From Chryseobacterium oncorhynchi (lineage in GTDB: Bacteria; Bacteroidota; Bacteroidia; Flavobacteriales; Weeksellaceae): a DNA stretch of 64,000 nucleotides. The DNA lies in contig NZ_PPEI02000002.1 of assembly GCF_002899895.1 (NCBI RefSeq), positions 62,001-126,000 on the forward strand. The letters run 5' to 3'. A program made the translations under genes and the position numbers. The notes below the pieces were generated by a model. It saw nothing but the letters and a program-made list of their open reading frames with translations, made no database searches and was not told the DNA's origin. Shown here one piece after another: positions 8,831-17,188 of this stretch (within the stretch, counting starts at the first letter, position 1; each line of letters begins with the position of its first letter).

Positions 8831-9543
8831 TCTGCACCAGGGAAGTCATACGTCTTCACATGATGATCTGTACCATCAATATTGATGTTCAGGGCTAGAT
8901 AAATAAAGTGCAGGTTCTTGTTTCCCTTGGCTTCAAACTCACGTTGCCATAAATAACCTGTCAAAATTCCAAAGTAATCATCGATCTGATAGCCGAAACC
9001 GCCATAGACTCTGTTTCTGGCAAAAGTAGGCTTCATCGGGGTTACAAAGAAGATTTCATCGTAGGCATTGGCAAAGACAGTTCCTTTTTTTATTGTTGGA
9101 GCATTTAGAGGAACGCTTACATTCAAACGGTAACGGTAGCGCATTCTCTGAGAAGTCTTATCAATCTGAGGTTCATAAAACCAGCTTTTTTCAGCACGAA
9201 AACGGTTTTCAAACTTCACGATACCTTTTTTGAAATCAATAACATCCTGAAGCCATACCCTGAACTCTTCTCTGCTTAGGCTATGCTCTTTATAGTTGAC
9301 GTATCTTCCCAATCCTATGAAAGGTTTATGGTTCTTCGTAAGATTATATCCCACTCCTCCTTTTATCTCATAATAATCCGGATAGGTGTAATCTTCGTTA
9401 CCTCGCAACTGCCCTTCAGCATAAAGGAAAAACTTTGGATGAAACTTATAGGTTAAAGTCACTGCATTGAAGCTGGAAATATGTTCCTGTGCTTTGAAGA
9501 ATGATAAACTAAGAAGTAAGCTTAAACCTAAAAAACGTTTCAT
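8827..9543 (-). CDS. DUF2490 domain-containing exported beta-barrel-like protein
   Basis: 238 residues from ATG 9543 (KRFLGLSLLLSLSFFKAQ is a signal peptide ending at AQ). An upstream in-frame codon at 9576 would put 11 lysine-rich residues in front and lies upstream of the candidate -7 box. The mature part is full of alternating aromatic strands (FHPKFFLYAEGQLRG, FENRFRAEKSWF, RYRLNVSVPL), typical of DUF2490 outer-membrane proteins of unknown function. It is the next gene downstream of the TonB receptor on the same strand, about 70 bases away. Confidence 0.88.
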   Translation of the reverse strand: MKRFLGLSLLLSLSFFKAQEHISSFNAVTLTYKFHPKFFLYAEGQLRGNEDYTYPDYYEIKGGVGYNLTKNHKPFIGLGRYVNYKEHSLSREEFRVWLQDVIDFKKGIVKFENRFRAEKSWFYEPQIDKTSQRMRYRYRLNVSVPLNAPTIKKGTVFANAYDEIFFVTPMKPTFARNRVYGGFGYQIDDYFGILTGYLWQREFEAKGNKNLHFIYLALNINIDGTDHHVKTYDFPGAD

Positions 9544-9555
9544 AAAAAATTTTTG

Positions 9556-9563
9556 CAAATGTA
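9556..9563 (-). promoter_or_regulatory. Candidate -7 box for the DUF2490 gene
   Basis: Minus-strand TACATTTG fits TAnnTTTG and lies 13 bases upstream of ATG 9543, favouring that start. No clear -33 element at the usual distance. Confidence 0.35.
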
Positions 9564-9614
9564 ATTTTTTTAACAATTTGTTAATATTAACTTTAATTAA
9601 TATACAATTAACAC

Positions 9615-11426
9615 CTACTTAATGTTAATTGTATATGAAAAACCAATGTGGAACCATCTTTGAGGCATTTCTACTCCAAATGCTTCTGTATATTTCGTAT
9701 TGGTCACATTATTAATTAAAACATACACAGAATAGTCCTTTTGACTAAAGCTCAATTTCTCGTCCAAAAGATTATAAGTTCCAAGATTTACCCTTTCATT
9801 ATACCTATAGGCTAGCTCATTGGTAAAGCTTTTAAGAAACTTTGTTTCTAGTTTAGCAATAAACTGATGTCTCAGATTATCCAGAATATATCTTGATACA
9901 AGCTCATTGGGTTCCTTGTACTTACTGTCAATATAAGTATATCCTACCGTATATTTTAACCAGTCTGTTACCCTATGATTAAGCTCTGCTTCTATTCCCT
10001 TAATCTTAATATCTCCTACATTTCCGGCAGCCCAAACATCATCATTAATGTCTTTTTTAACCCAATCAATAGAATTTTTGGAGTCTCTTAAGAATCCACT
10101 CACTTTTGCTAAAATCTTTTTGTTCTGATACTGATATCCAACTTCGGATGAAATAGCATTTTCAGGCTGTAAATTGGGATTTCCGTGCTCAGTTGGACTT
10201 ATATAATAAAGTTCTGTGAAAGTCGGAATACGGTGTACTTTCGCTATGTTTCCGTAGATTTTGCTGTTAGGAGTAAAGTTATACCCTACATCTAATCCCG
10301 GATAGAAAAAGTTTCCTTCTTTAGAATAATTCGCCCATGAAATTCCCGGGCTGATATTCAACTTTTTATCCAATAAAGAAAAGTGGTGTTCAAAAAATAC
10401 CTGTGATACAAAACGATTAGGGTTTCCAAGGTTACTGCTCACCAAAAGTTCCTTTCTTAGCTCAAAGCCAACTCCGGTTGTTCCCAATCCCCATTGGTAG
10501 CTGGAATTCACTTCTCCGCCTACATTGTTTCCAATGTGCATATTTCTGTATCCATTAGGATTTTGTCTGGTATAAAGGTACATGTCCTGCCCTCTTCTCC
10601 AGTATACATTAGAATTAAGCTTTAATTTCCCAAAGGTCTGCTGATGGGCTACACTTACAATAGAAGCCTGCATTTCCTCATACTGATCTCTTGCTTTCTT
10701 TGAAGCATAAAATCCATTAGCACCAAACTTTTTCTCTGAAAAACCAGCCTGAAGCCTTAAATCACCATTTTTAATATTCAATTTTCCCTGATAAAACACA
10801 TTCCTGATTTCGTAATCAGTATTGTACATATATCCTTGTGAAGCCGAAGAATTTGCCTGAAGTGTATTTGAGAATTTTTCATTTCCCAACTGCGCATTGA
10901 ATCCTAAGCCATAGGAAGCATTATCTCCTCCTTCTGCACTTATCTTAACACGTTTTCCCGGAGTTGTCTTTGTAATCACATTGATAACACCCGCATAGGC
11001 ATTCTGGCCAAAACGTCGGGCAGCAGGCCCTTTTATAATTTCAATTCTCTCTACATCTTCAAGATCTACAGGAATATTCATAGAATTATGACCTGTCTGA
11101 GAATCATTCATTCTGATTCCGTTCAATAACAATAATACCTGTTCAAAAGAACTTCCGCGGAAGCCAATATCACTCTGTACTCCATTCGCTCCTCTTCTTC
11201 GGATATCCATTCCCGGAACCTGCTGAAGAATTTCATCAATACTTTTAGAGGGAGAATTAGCTATATCTTCCTTTGTAATTACAGTAATATTTTGATTGGC
11301 GCTTTTGTAAGGTGTAGAAATAAATTTCCCCTGAAATTCAATGTTTTCTATATCCGTTGTCTTTTCCTGTGCATTTACCCAAAGTAAAGATCCAAGAAAA
11401 AAAGCACTTCCTATCTTTTTGATCAT
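9615..11426 (-). CDS. TonB-dependent outer membrane receptor, small BtuB-like type
   Basis: 603 residues. Signal peptide IKKIGSAFFLGSLLWVNAQ, then a plug domain (about 45-160) with NITVITKEDI, SIDEILQQVPGMDIRR, GFRGSSFEQVLLLLNGIRMN and VERIEIIKGP, and a 22-strand-type barrel ending in GFSYTINIK. It takes up a ligand across the outer membrane using TonB energy. There is no CarboxypepD-like N-terminal domain and no SusD neighbour, so it is not a polysaccharide (SusC) transporter. Size and plug resemble vitamin, siderophore or metal receptors; the substrate cannot be read. A good promoter lies upstream. Confidence 0.9.
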   Translation of the reverse strand: MIKKIGSAFFLGSLLWVNAQEKTTDIENIEFQGKFISTPYKSANQNITVITKEDIANSPSKSIDEILQQVPGMDIRRRGANGVQSDIGFRGSSFEQVLLLLNGIRMNDSQTGHNSMNIPVDLEDVERIEIIKGPAARRFGQNAYAGVINVITKTTPGKRVKISAEGGDNASYGLGFNAQLGNEKFSNTLQANSSASQGYMYNTDYEIRNVFYQGKLNIKNGDLRLQAGFSEKKFGANGFYASKKARDQYEEMQASIVSVAHQQTFGKLKLNSNVYWRRGQDMYLYTRQNPNGYRNMHIGNNVGGEVNSSYQWGLGTTGVGFELRKELLVSSNLGNPNRFVSQVFFEHHFSLLDKKLNISPGISWANYSKEGNFFYPGLDVGYNFTPNSKIYGNIAKVHRIPTFTELYYISPTEHGNPNLQPENAISSEVGYQYQNKKILAKVSGFLRDSKNSIDWVKKDINDDVWAAGNVGDIKIKGIEAELNHRVTDWLKYTVGYTYIDSKYKEPNELVSRYILDNLRHQFIAKLETKFLKSFTNELAYRYNERVNLGTYNLLDEKLSFSQKDYSVYVLINNVTNTKYTEAFGVEMPQRWFHIGFSYTINIK

Positions 11427-11457
11427 AATCGTTTCCGTAGTTTCTTTTAACAGAATT

Positions 11458-11489
11458 CAAAAGTAAGGGAGTTCGTGTAGACAGGCAAA
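11458..11489 (-). promoter_or_regulatory. Promoter of the TonB receptor (-33 TTTG, 20 bp, -7 TACTTTTG)
   Basis: On the minus strand TTTG (11486-11489) is followed by 20 bases and TACTTTTG (11458-11465), an exact fit to the Bacteroidetes consensus. Predicted transcript start about 11450, 25 bases before the ATG. Confidence 0.6.
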
Positions 11490-11505
11490 TGATACTTGTC
11501 ATAAA

Positions 11506-11533
11506 AAAATGCAGCATGAGTGTGCTGCATTTT
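11506..11533. terminator. Hairpin with A/T flanks, bidirectional terminator-like
   Basis: 11-bp perfect stem aaaatgcagca / tgctgcatttt with a 6-base loop. The T run is stronger in the minus direction. No gene ends just beside it on either strand, so it may insulate the receptor promoter, or end an unseen transcript from 11534-11860. Confidence 0.5.
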
Positions 11534-11863
11534 GTGTGTCCGAGGGAGTAGTTTTCTATCTTTTTCTCATTAAATGTGTAACTAGATCTCTGAATAATTT
11601 TCTCATTTCTATATTACATATTTATGAATACAATTTTAAATAATTTTAAAACATAAAACAATACCTTAATGAAAAAACATACTGGATATGGATAAACCAT
11701 TTGTAATACGATAAAAATAAATTGAAAAACATAAATAAGTCCACAAAATACTTTTATATTTTTATTTTTCATAGTCCCATTTTTGATCTTTAAGCATCTT
11801 TTTTGGATTCAAAATATATTATTTTAGAAATAGGACAAGCGTAAATTTTCGCCAAAAAATTCG
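11534..11863. other. AT-rich gap, no gene seen
   Basis: About 330 bases without a credible ORF, RNA or riboswitch; long A/T runs only. Confidence 0.4.
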
Positions 11864-11871
11864 TAATTTTG
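11864..11871 (+). promoter_or_regulatory. Candidate -7 box (taattttg) upstream of uvrA
   Basis: Exact TAnnTTTG match. It would give a uvrA leader of about 180 bases containing a short ORF that overlaps the uvrA start. No convincing -33 TTG. Confidence 0.4.
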
Positions 11872-11937
11872 TGGGTCTTAATTTTACAATTAAATCATTC
11901 TTTTTCAAATATATTTTTTGGACAGCATTTTACAAAT

Positions 11938-12063
11938 ATGCTATCTCCTGATCATATTAATTTGGAAAGAAACTCGAGAGTTCAATTGATGACAGTCTTA
12001 GAATATTCTAAGGCAGAACACCATTACACTGGCAGACATGATGCTGTACAGTTACTTTTATGA
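11938..12063 (+). CDS. Possible 41-residue leader ORF overlapping the uvrA start
   Basis: From ATG 11938 the frame encodes 41 residues (start LSPDHINLERNSRVQL, end DAVQLLL) and stops with the TGA of ATGA shared with the uvrA start codon at 12060. It lies downstream of the candidate -7 box. The sequence is unlike any family I know. The ATGA overlap suggests translational coupling but could be chance. Low confidence. Confidence 0.3.
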   Translation: MLSPDHINLERNSRVQLMTVLEYSKAEHHYTGRHDAVQLLL

Positions 12064-14867
12064 ATAAACAAAATATGGCTAATATTACAGAAATAGACAT
12101 AAAAAAACAGATCTACGTTAAGAATGCACATCTTAACAATCTGAAACATATAGATGTCCTGATCCCCAAGAACAAATTGATTGTCATCACGGGTGTTTCA
12201 GGAAGCGGTAAATCTTCATTAGCCTTCGATACTATTTATGCTGAGGGACAGAGAAGATATGTTGAAAGCTTAAGCTCTTATGCCCGTCAGTTTTTAGGAA
12301 AACTTGAAAAACCTAAAGTTGATGACATTAAAGGATTAGCACCTTCCATTGCCATTCAGCAGAAAGTAATTTCTTCTAACCCACGTTCTACAGTAGGAAC
12401 ATCTACTGAGATCTACGATTATATGAAGCTTTTATTTGCAAGAATTGGAAAAACATTCTCTCCTGTTTCAGGTGAAGAAGTGAAGAAAGATTCAGTTTCT
12501 GATGTGATTGATTTTATCAAGGCTTCTAAAAAAGATACTTCTTTTTTATTAACAGCTCCTTTGGCATATGATGCAGATAACTTTAAGGAAACCCTTAATA
12601 TTTTAAAGCTTGCAGGTTTCACAAGACTTGAGATCAATGGAAATCTTGCAGGAATTGAAGATCTTGAAAGTTTCGGATTTACTCCGGAAAAAGGAATGGC
12701 CATCAATCTTGTTATTGACCGTTTTGCTTATGAAGAAGATGAAAGTTTTTTACAACGATTGGCAGACTCTATTCAGATGGCATTTTATGAAGGCCATGGT
12801 CATTGTTCTTTAAAAAATACAGATACTGAAAAAGTAAAGGAATTCTCCAATAAGTTTGAACTGGACGGAATGGAATTTCTCGAGCCTAATGTTCATTTTT
12901 TCAGTTTCAATAATCCATACGGAGCATGTCCGGCTTGTGAAGGATACGGAAAAGTAATCGGAATTGATGAAGACCTTGTTGTTCCCAACAAAACTTTATC
13001 GATCTACGAAGATGCTGTAGTCAGCTGGAGAGGCGAAACGATGAGTGAATGGAAAAAAGACTTTATAAAAAAGGCAGGTGACTTCCCGATCCATAAACCT
13101 TATCATCAATTAACAAAGGAACAAAAGAACTTCCTTTGGAAAGGTGATGGAAAAAGCAATTTCCCATGCATTAACAATTTCTTCAAAATGCTTGAAGAAA
13201 ATCTTTATAAAATTCAGTACCGAGTTATGCTTTCACGTTACAGAGGAAAAACCCTTTGTCCGACTTGTGAAGGATTGAGACTTCGTGAAGAAACCAGCTG
13301 GGTAAAAGTAGATGGTCATAACATTCAATCCATGATTGAACTTCCATTGGATGAACTAGCACCTTTAATCAACAGCTTACAGCTTTCGGATCATGATAAA
13401 GAAGTTGCCAAAAGACTTCTGTACGAAATCACAACTCGTCTTGAATTTTTATTGAAAGTTGGTTTAGGCTATCTGACCTTAAACAGGACCTCCAATACCC
13501 TTTCAGGAGGAGAGAGTCAGAGAATTAATCTGGCAACAAGCTTAGGAAGTTCGTTGGTAGGTTCCATATATATATTAGATGAACCCTCTATTGGTTTACA
13601 TTCCAAGGATACGGAAAACCTTATTGGAGTATTAAAGAACCTTCGTGACCTGGGAAATACCGTGATTGTAGTAGAGCACGATGAAGATGTAATGCGCGCT
13701 GCCGATTATATTATTGATATTGGCCCTGAAGCAGGTTATTTGGGTGGTGAGCTTGTATTTGCCGGTGACTATAAGGATCTAAAAAAAGCAAACACTCTTA
13801 CCTCAGAATATCTTACAGGAAGACTTGAAATAGAAGTTCCAAAGAAACGTAGAAAAGGAAAAGAATGGATTTATATCAAGGGGGCTCGTCAGAATAACCT
13901 TAAAAATATAGATGTAGATGTTCCTTTGGAAAGTTTAGTCGTAATTTCAGGAGTTTCGGGAAGTGGAAAATCTACCCTGATGAAAGAAATCCTAACAAAC
14001 GACATTCAAATCCAACTGGGAATGGGTGGTAAAAAAGGAGATTATGACTCTGTAGAGTTCCCGAAGAAATTAATCAAGAATATTGAACTGATTGACCAAA
14101 ACCCAATTGGAAAATCATCCCGTTCAAATCCTGTTACTTATCTGAAAGCTTATGACGATATTCGAGATCTTTTTGCTAAGCAGAAAATCTCAAAAATGAT
14201 GGGTTATAAGCCCAAGCATTTCTCTTTCAATGTAGACGGCGGAAGATGTGATGAATGTAAGGGCGAAGGAGTGATTAATGTTTCCATGCAGTTTATGGCG
14301 GATATTGAGCTGGAATGTGAAGTTTGTAAGGGGACACGATTCAAGAATGAAATCCTTGAGGTTAAATTTGACGAAAAAAGCATTTCCGATATTCTTCACA
14401 TGACCGTTGATGAAGCATTGGAATTCTTTAAGGATAATAATGAAGAGAAAATTGTTACTAAACTAAGACCTTTACAGGAAGTTGGTTTAGGATATTTACA
14501 GTTGGGACAAAGCTCTTCTACCCTTTCAGGCGGTGAAGCACAGCGTGTAAAACTAGCTTCATTCCTTGTAAAAGGAGTAACTACGGATAAAACTTTATTT
14601 ATTTTTGATGAGCCTTCCACAGGGCTTCATTTCCATGATATTCAGAAACTTCTAAAGTCATTACAGGCTTTGATTGACCTTGGGCATTCAGTAATTGTTA
14701 TTGAACATCAACCGGATATCATCAAGTGTGCTGACTATATCATCGATATTGGCCCGGAAGCAGGAAAATATGGTGGTGAAGTGGTATTTGCCGGAACTCC
14801 GGAAGATCTGATAAAAAATAAAAAGTCTTATACTGCAAAATATATCAAGGAAAAACTTGAAAACTAA
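12060..14867 (+). CDS. uvrA: Excinuclease ABC subunit A
   Basis: DNA-damage recognition ATPase of nucleotide excision repair, loading UvrB. At 935 residues it has normal UvrA length. Walker A GVSGSGKSS (45-53) and a second GVSGSGKST in the C-terminal half; signatures LSGGESQRINLA and LSGGEAQRVKLA; Walker B YILDEPSIGLH and FIFDEPSTGLH. Zinc-site pairs CPAC...CPTC in the N-half and CDEC...CEVC in the C-half are intact. An internal ATG at 12075 is an alternative start. SOS control cannot be judged from the sequence. A strong terminator follows. Confidence 0.97.
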   Translation: MNKQNMANITEIDIKKQIYVKNAHLNNLKHIDVLIPKNKLIVITGVSGSGKSSLAFDTIYAEGQRRYVESLSSYARQFLGKLEKPKVDDIKGLAPSIAIQQKVISSNPRSTVGTSTEIYDYMKLLFARIGKTFSPVSGEEVKKDSVSDVIDFIKASKKDTSFLLTAPLAYDADNFKETLNILKLAGFTRLEINGNLAGIEDLESFGFTPEKGMAINLVIDRFAYEEDESFLQRLADSIQMAFYEGHGHCSLKNTDTEKVKEFSNKFELDGMEFLEPNVHFFSFNNPYGACPACEGYGKVIGIDEDLVVPNKTLSIYEDAVVSWRGETMSEWKKDFIKKAGDFPIHKPYHQLTKEQKNFLWKGDGKSNFPCINNFFKMLEENLYKIQYRVMLSRYRGKTLCPTCEGLRLREETSWVKVDGHNIQSMIELPLDELAPLINSLQLSDHDKEVAKRLLYEITTRLEFLLKVGLGYLTLNRTSNTLSGGESQRINLATSLGSSLVGSIYILDEPSIGLHSKDTENLIGVLKNLRDLGNTVIVVEHDEDVMRAADYIIDIGPEAGYLGGELVFAGDYKDLKKANTLTSEYLTGRLEIEVPKKRRKGKEWIYIKGARQNNLKNIDVDVPLESLVVISGVSGSGKSTLMKEILTNDIQIQLGMGGKKGDYDSVEFPKKLIKNIELIDQNPIGKSSRSNPVTYLKAYDDIRDLFAKQKISKMMGYKPKHFSFNVDGGRCDECKGEGVINVSMQFMADIELECEVCKGTRFKNEILEVKFDEKSISDILHMTVDEALEFFKDNNEEKIVTKLRPLQEVGLGYLQLGQSSSTLSGGEAQRVKLASFLVKGVTTDKTLFIFDEPSTGLHFHDIQKLLKSLQALIDLGHSVIVIEHQPDIIKCADYIIDIGPEAGKYGGEVVFAGTPEDLIKNKKSYTAKYIKEKLEN

Positions 14868-14873
14868 ATACAG

Positions 14874-14902
14874 ACAGAGGGCAATTGCTCTCTGTTTTTT
14901 TA
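14874..14902 (+). terminator. uvrA terminator
   Basis: Stem acagagggca / tgctctctgt (one G-T pair) followed by seven T, starting 7 bases after the uvrA stop. Confidence 0.85.
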
Positions 14903-14990
14903 GCGATATGGGAAAGTAAAGCCTCCTGATTTGTAGATATACGTAGGTAAAATATTCACTACCATTATTGTATTTGGAGATCAACCTAAG

Positions 14991-15018
14991 AGTTATCCAC
15001 AAAAAAATGTGGATAACT
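14991..15018. promoter_or_regulatory. Inverted pair of perfect DnaA boxes
   Basis: TTATCCACA at 14993-15001 and its reverse complement TGTGGATAA at 15008-15016 are separated by six A. With the flanks they make an 11-bp-arm palindrome. Both are exact matches to the classical DnaA box. AT-rich DNA follows. It could be a DnaA-binding regulatory or titration site; two boxes alone do not make an origin. As RNA it could also form a hairpin, but no T run follows. Confidence 0.5.
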
Positions 15019-15090
15019 TGTGAATTTTAACATTAAATTCATATTTCGTATTAAAAATAATAGTACATTTACTATGTAATAATAATCGAA

Positions 15091-15156
15091 GTGGAAACTT
15101 TATTTGCTTTTCTTACTACTATTGAAATTGCAATTAAATTTGAAATAAAAATTTAA
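15091..15156 (+). CDS. Possible 21-residue peptide gene
   Basis: GTG-started frame encoding METLFAFLTTIEIAIKFEIK plus one Ile, a short hydrophobic peptide with alternating charge. Its stop codon overlaps the first bases of a terminator stem. TACATTTA (15064-15071) is one base from the -7 consensus. The compact layout (weak promoter, tiny ORF, terminator) suggests a discrete transcript of about 110 bases, which may be a peptide mRNA or a small RNA. No family recognised. Confidence 0.35.
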   Translation: METLFAFLTTIEIAIKFEIKI

Positions 15157-15185
15157 GCACAGCATTGTCGGCTGTGCTTTTTATT
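15155..15185 (+). terminator. Terminator of the small transcript
   Basis: Perfect 9-bp stem aagcacagc / gctgtgctt, 7-base loop, then five T. It is separate from the uvrA terminator 250 bases upstream, which implies a second transcript in between. Confidence 0.8.
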
Positions 15186-15221
15186 GTTGTCTAATTAAAA
15201 AAATGAGATGTATTATCTACT

Positions 15222-15251
15222 GAATCTGCTCCTAAAGAGCAGATTCTTTTA
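15222..15251. terminator. Second hairpin, terminator-like
   Basis: Perfect 10-bp stem gaatctgctc / gagcagattc, loop ctaaa, then tttta on the plus strand. It lies between the small transcript and the convergent AraC gene and may act as a shared barrier. Confidence 0.55.
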
Positions 15252-15340
15252 TCATAAAACCCGATTAAACCTTTAATAATCGTTCTCATTTGTGAATCAT
15301 AGAACATCTGTTTTTTAAGGGTATAAACTGAAGTAATATT

Positions 15341-17062
15341 CTATTCTGCAACACTTTCATACCTGCTCGCCCCTAATAATACTGGAGATTTTAATTGCTC
15401 CACAAAATACGAGGGAGTAAAACCTGTTTCTTTTTTGAAAGCATTCACAAATACCCTTGGTGTTGCGTATCCACACTCCTCCGCCAAATAAGTGATCTTG
15501 TATTCTCTATATACCGGATTTTCATAAAGCTTCTTAATGATATAGTTAATCCGCAGCTCGTTGATATAGCTGGTGAAATTGTGTTCTCTATAAATCTTAA
15601 TGATCTCCGAAAGGTATTTTGGATTGGTAGAAAGACTATTGGCCATCCAAGTCAGACTCAAATCTTTCCGAAGGAACTTTTCTGAGTTCTCAAATTTTTC
15701 AAGTTTAAGGAGAAGAGCCCTCACTGTTTCATCAGTGATTGTAATTGAGGATTTTATTTCATCATTTCTCTCCAAGGTTGGTGCTGCTTTATTCTCTTCT
15801 TTTTCTTGGCTTATTTTATCAATGAGATCTTCGTATTTCTTATGAATAATCTTATTGCTTCTCTTTCTATATATCAGCATACCTGCGGTTATAAGGATAA
15901 GGATAACAAAAGAAATAGCAACAATTTTTTTTATCTTTTTGTCTCCGTTGACTTTAGTTTCTGAAATCATCTTCTTGACAGGAGCTTCCACAGCTTCTTT
16001 CTCTATGGAAGTAATACTGTCATTCAATTTTGAAAAAAGATCAAGATATCTTTGAGAAGTTTGGCTATCTCCAACTCCCAGATAAGATTTGGCCAATACC
16101 ATATATCCTACTCTTCGATTGTAAGGCATACTATTGGATTTTTCCATGGCCAGCATATTCTCTCCATATTCTATTGCTTTCCTGTAATCTTTTTTCAGCT
16201 GATAAAACTCCTGAAGTGCCTGATACAAATCTATTTTTGTATCAATATTTACTTCTCCTTTAACTAAACCAAGTTGTTCTAAGGCTTCCTTAAAATAAAG
16301 CTCAGATAATTTTATATCCCTTCCTTTATTTTTAGAGTCCCTGTAATGAATTCCCAGATTCATATTTACTGATATCAGCATATCAACCTTTTTCTCTAAA
16401 GGGATATCTTCACTATTATCAATTACTTTCAAAATTTCCTCCCTGCTCTTTTCCAGATAATACAAAACTTTTTTATCTGATCTCCTTTGGTAATACGGAG
16501 CCATATTATAATAAACCAAAGAGGTCTGATAATGTCTCTCATTGGTTTCAGAAATCAATTTTGCATATTTCAGAGCGGCTTCATATTCATTTAGACTCTC
16601 GTCATATAAGCCAAGATTTTCATATAATATCGCCCTTTTATTGCATAAAATAGATAATGTTTTATAATTTTTCTGATTGATTGCCAAATCTCTGGCTCTA
16701 TTGGATATTTCCAGAGCTTTTTTATAATCATAGGTTTGGGAATAGACTAATACTATATTTTTTGTTGCGTCCAATTCGCCTTTTTCACAGCTTGCAGACC
16801 TCGCTATTTCAACAGCTTTTTGAAGTAATCCTAGAGCCTCCTTACTTTTTCCTTTGTCATTAAGAGAGATAGCCTGATCTATTAGTTGGTCTATACTTTC
16901 ATTTCCTGGGCATAAGGTTGTTTCTGCACTTGCCATGGAAAATAAAAATAAAAACAACACAGAAATAACAATAGTGTACAATCTTTGAATACGTTGATTA
17001 CGGTTTCCCTCTTTCCTGGAAAAAATAAACTGAGACGTTCGCAAGAATAATTTTTTAACCAT
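15341..17062 (-). CDS. Membrane-anchored TPR / AraC-type HTH regulator, copy 1
   Basis: 573 residues. An N-terminal hydrophobic segment (YTIVISVLFLFLFSMASA, after a basic stretch) acts as signal or anchor. TPR-like helices fill about 50-360, a transmembrane helix lies at about 375-400 (IVAISFVILILITAGMLIY), and a C-terminal AraC double HTH at about 460-560 (LSLTWMANSLSTNPKYLSEI, then YLAEECGYATPRVFVNAFKK). The design suggests sensing outside the membrane by the TPR part and DNA binding inside. It is the downstream member of a tandem pair whose HTH regions are almost identical. Target genes unknown. Confidence 0.88.
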   Translation of the reverse strand: MVKKLFLRTSQFIFSRKEGNRNQRIQRLYTIVISVLFLFLFSMASAETTLCPGNESIDQLIDQAISLNDKGKSKEALGLLQKAVEIARSASCEKGELDATKNIVLVYSQTYDYKKALEISNRARDLAINQKNYKTLSILCNKRAILYENLGLYDESLNEYEAALKYAKLISETNERHYQTSLVYYNMAPYYQRRSDKKVLYYLEKSREEILKVIDNSEDIPLEKKVDMLISVNMNLGIHYRDSKNKGRDIKLSELYFKEALEQLGLVKGEVNIDTKIDLYQALQEFYQLKKDYRKAIEYGENMLAMEKSNSMPYNRRVGYMVLAKSYLGVGDSQTSQRYLDLFSKLNDSITSIEKEAVEAPVKKMISETKVNGDKKIKKIVAISFVILILITAGMLIYRKRSNKIIHKKYEDLIDKISQEKEENKAAPTLERNDEIKSSITITDETVRALLLKLEKFENSEKFLRKDLSLTWMANSLSTNPKYLSEIIKIYREHNFTSYINELRINYIIKKLYENPVYREYKITYLAEECGYATPRVFVNAFKKETGFTPSYFVEQLKSPVLLGASRYESVAE

Positions 17063-17188
17063 AAGATTCCATTTTATAAAGAATTATCATTTTTCAAATT
17101 ATTTGAGCAGTCAAAAACATTAAGCTTTTGAAGTTTTTTTACTGCTAAGACCACAAAATTTAACTTAAACCGTAAAATAGATTGAACA

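Noticed and set aside
11427-11560. Cobalamin riboswitch upstream of the BtuB-like receptor
   Set aside because: The leader is only about 25 bases from a good promoter and has no B12-box-like sequence or suitable structure.
14868-15340. Replication origin
   Set aside because: Two DnaA boxes only, no dnaA or other origin-linked genes nearby; kept as a regulatory-site finding instead.
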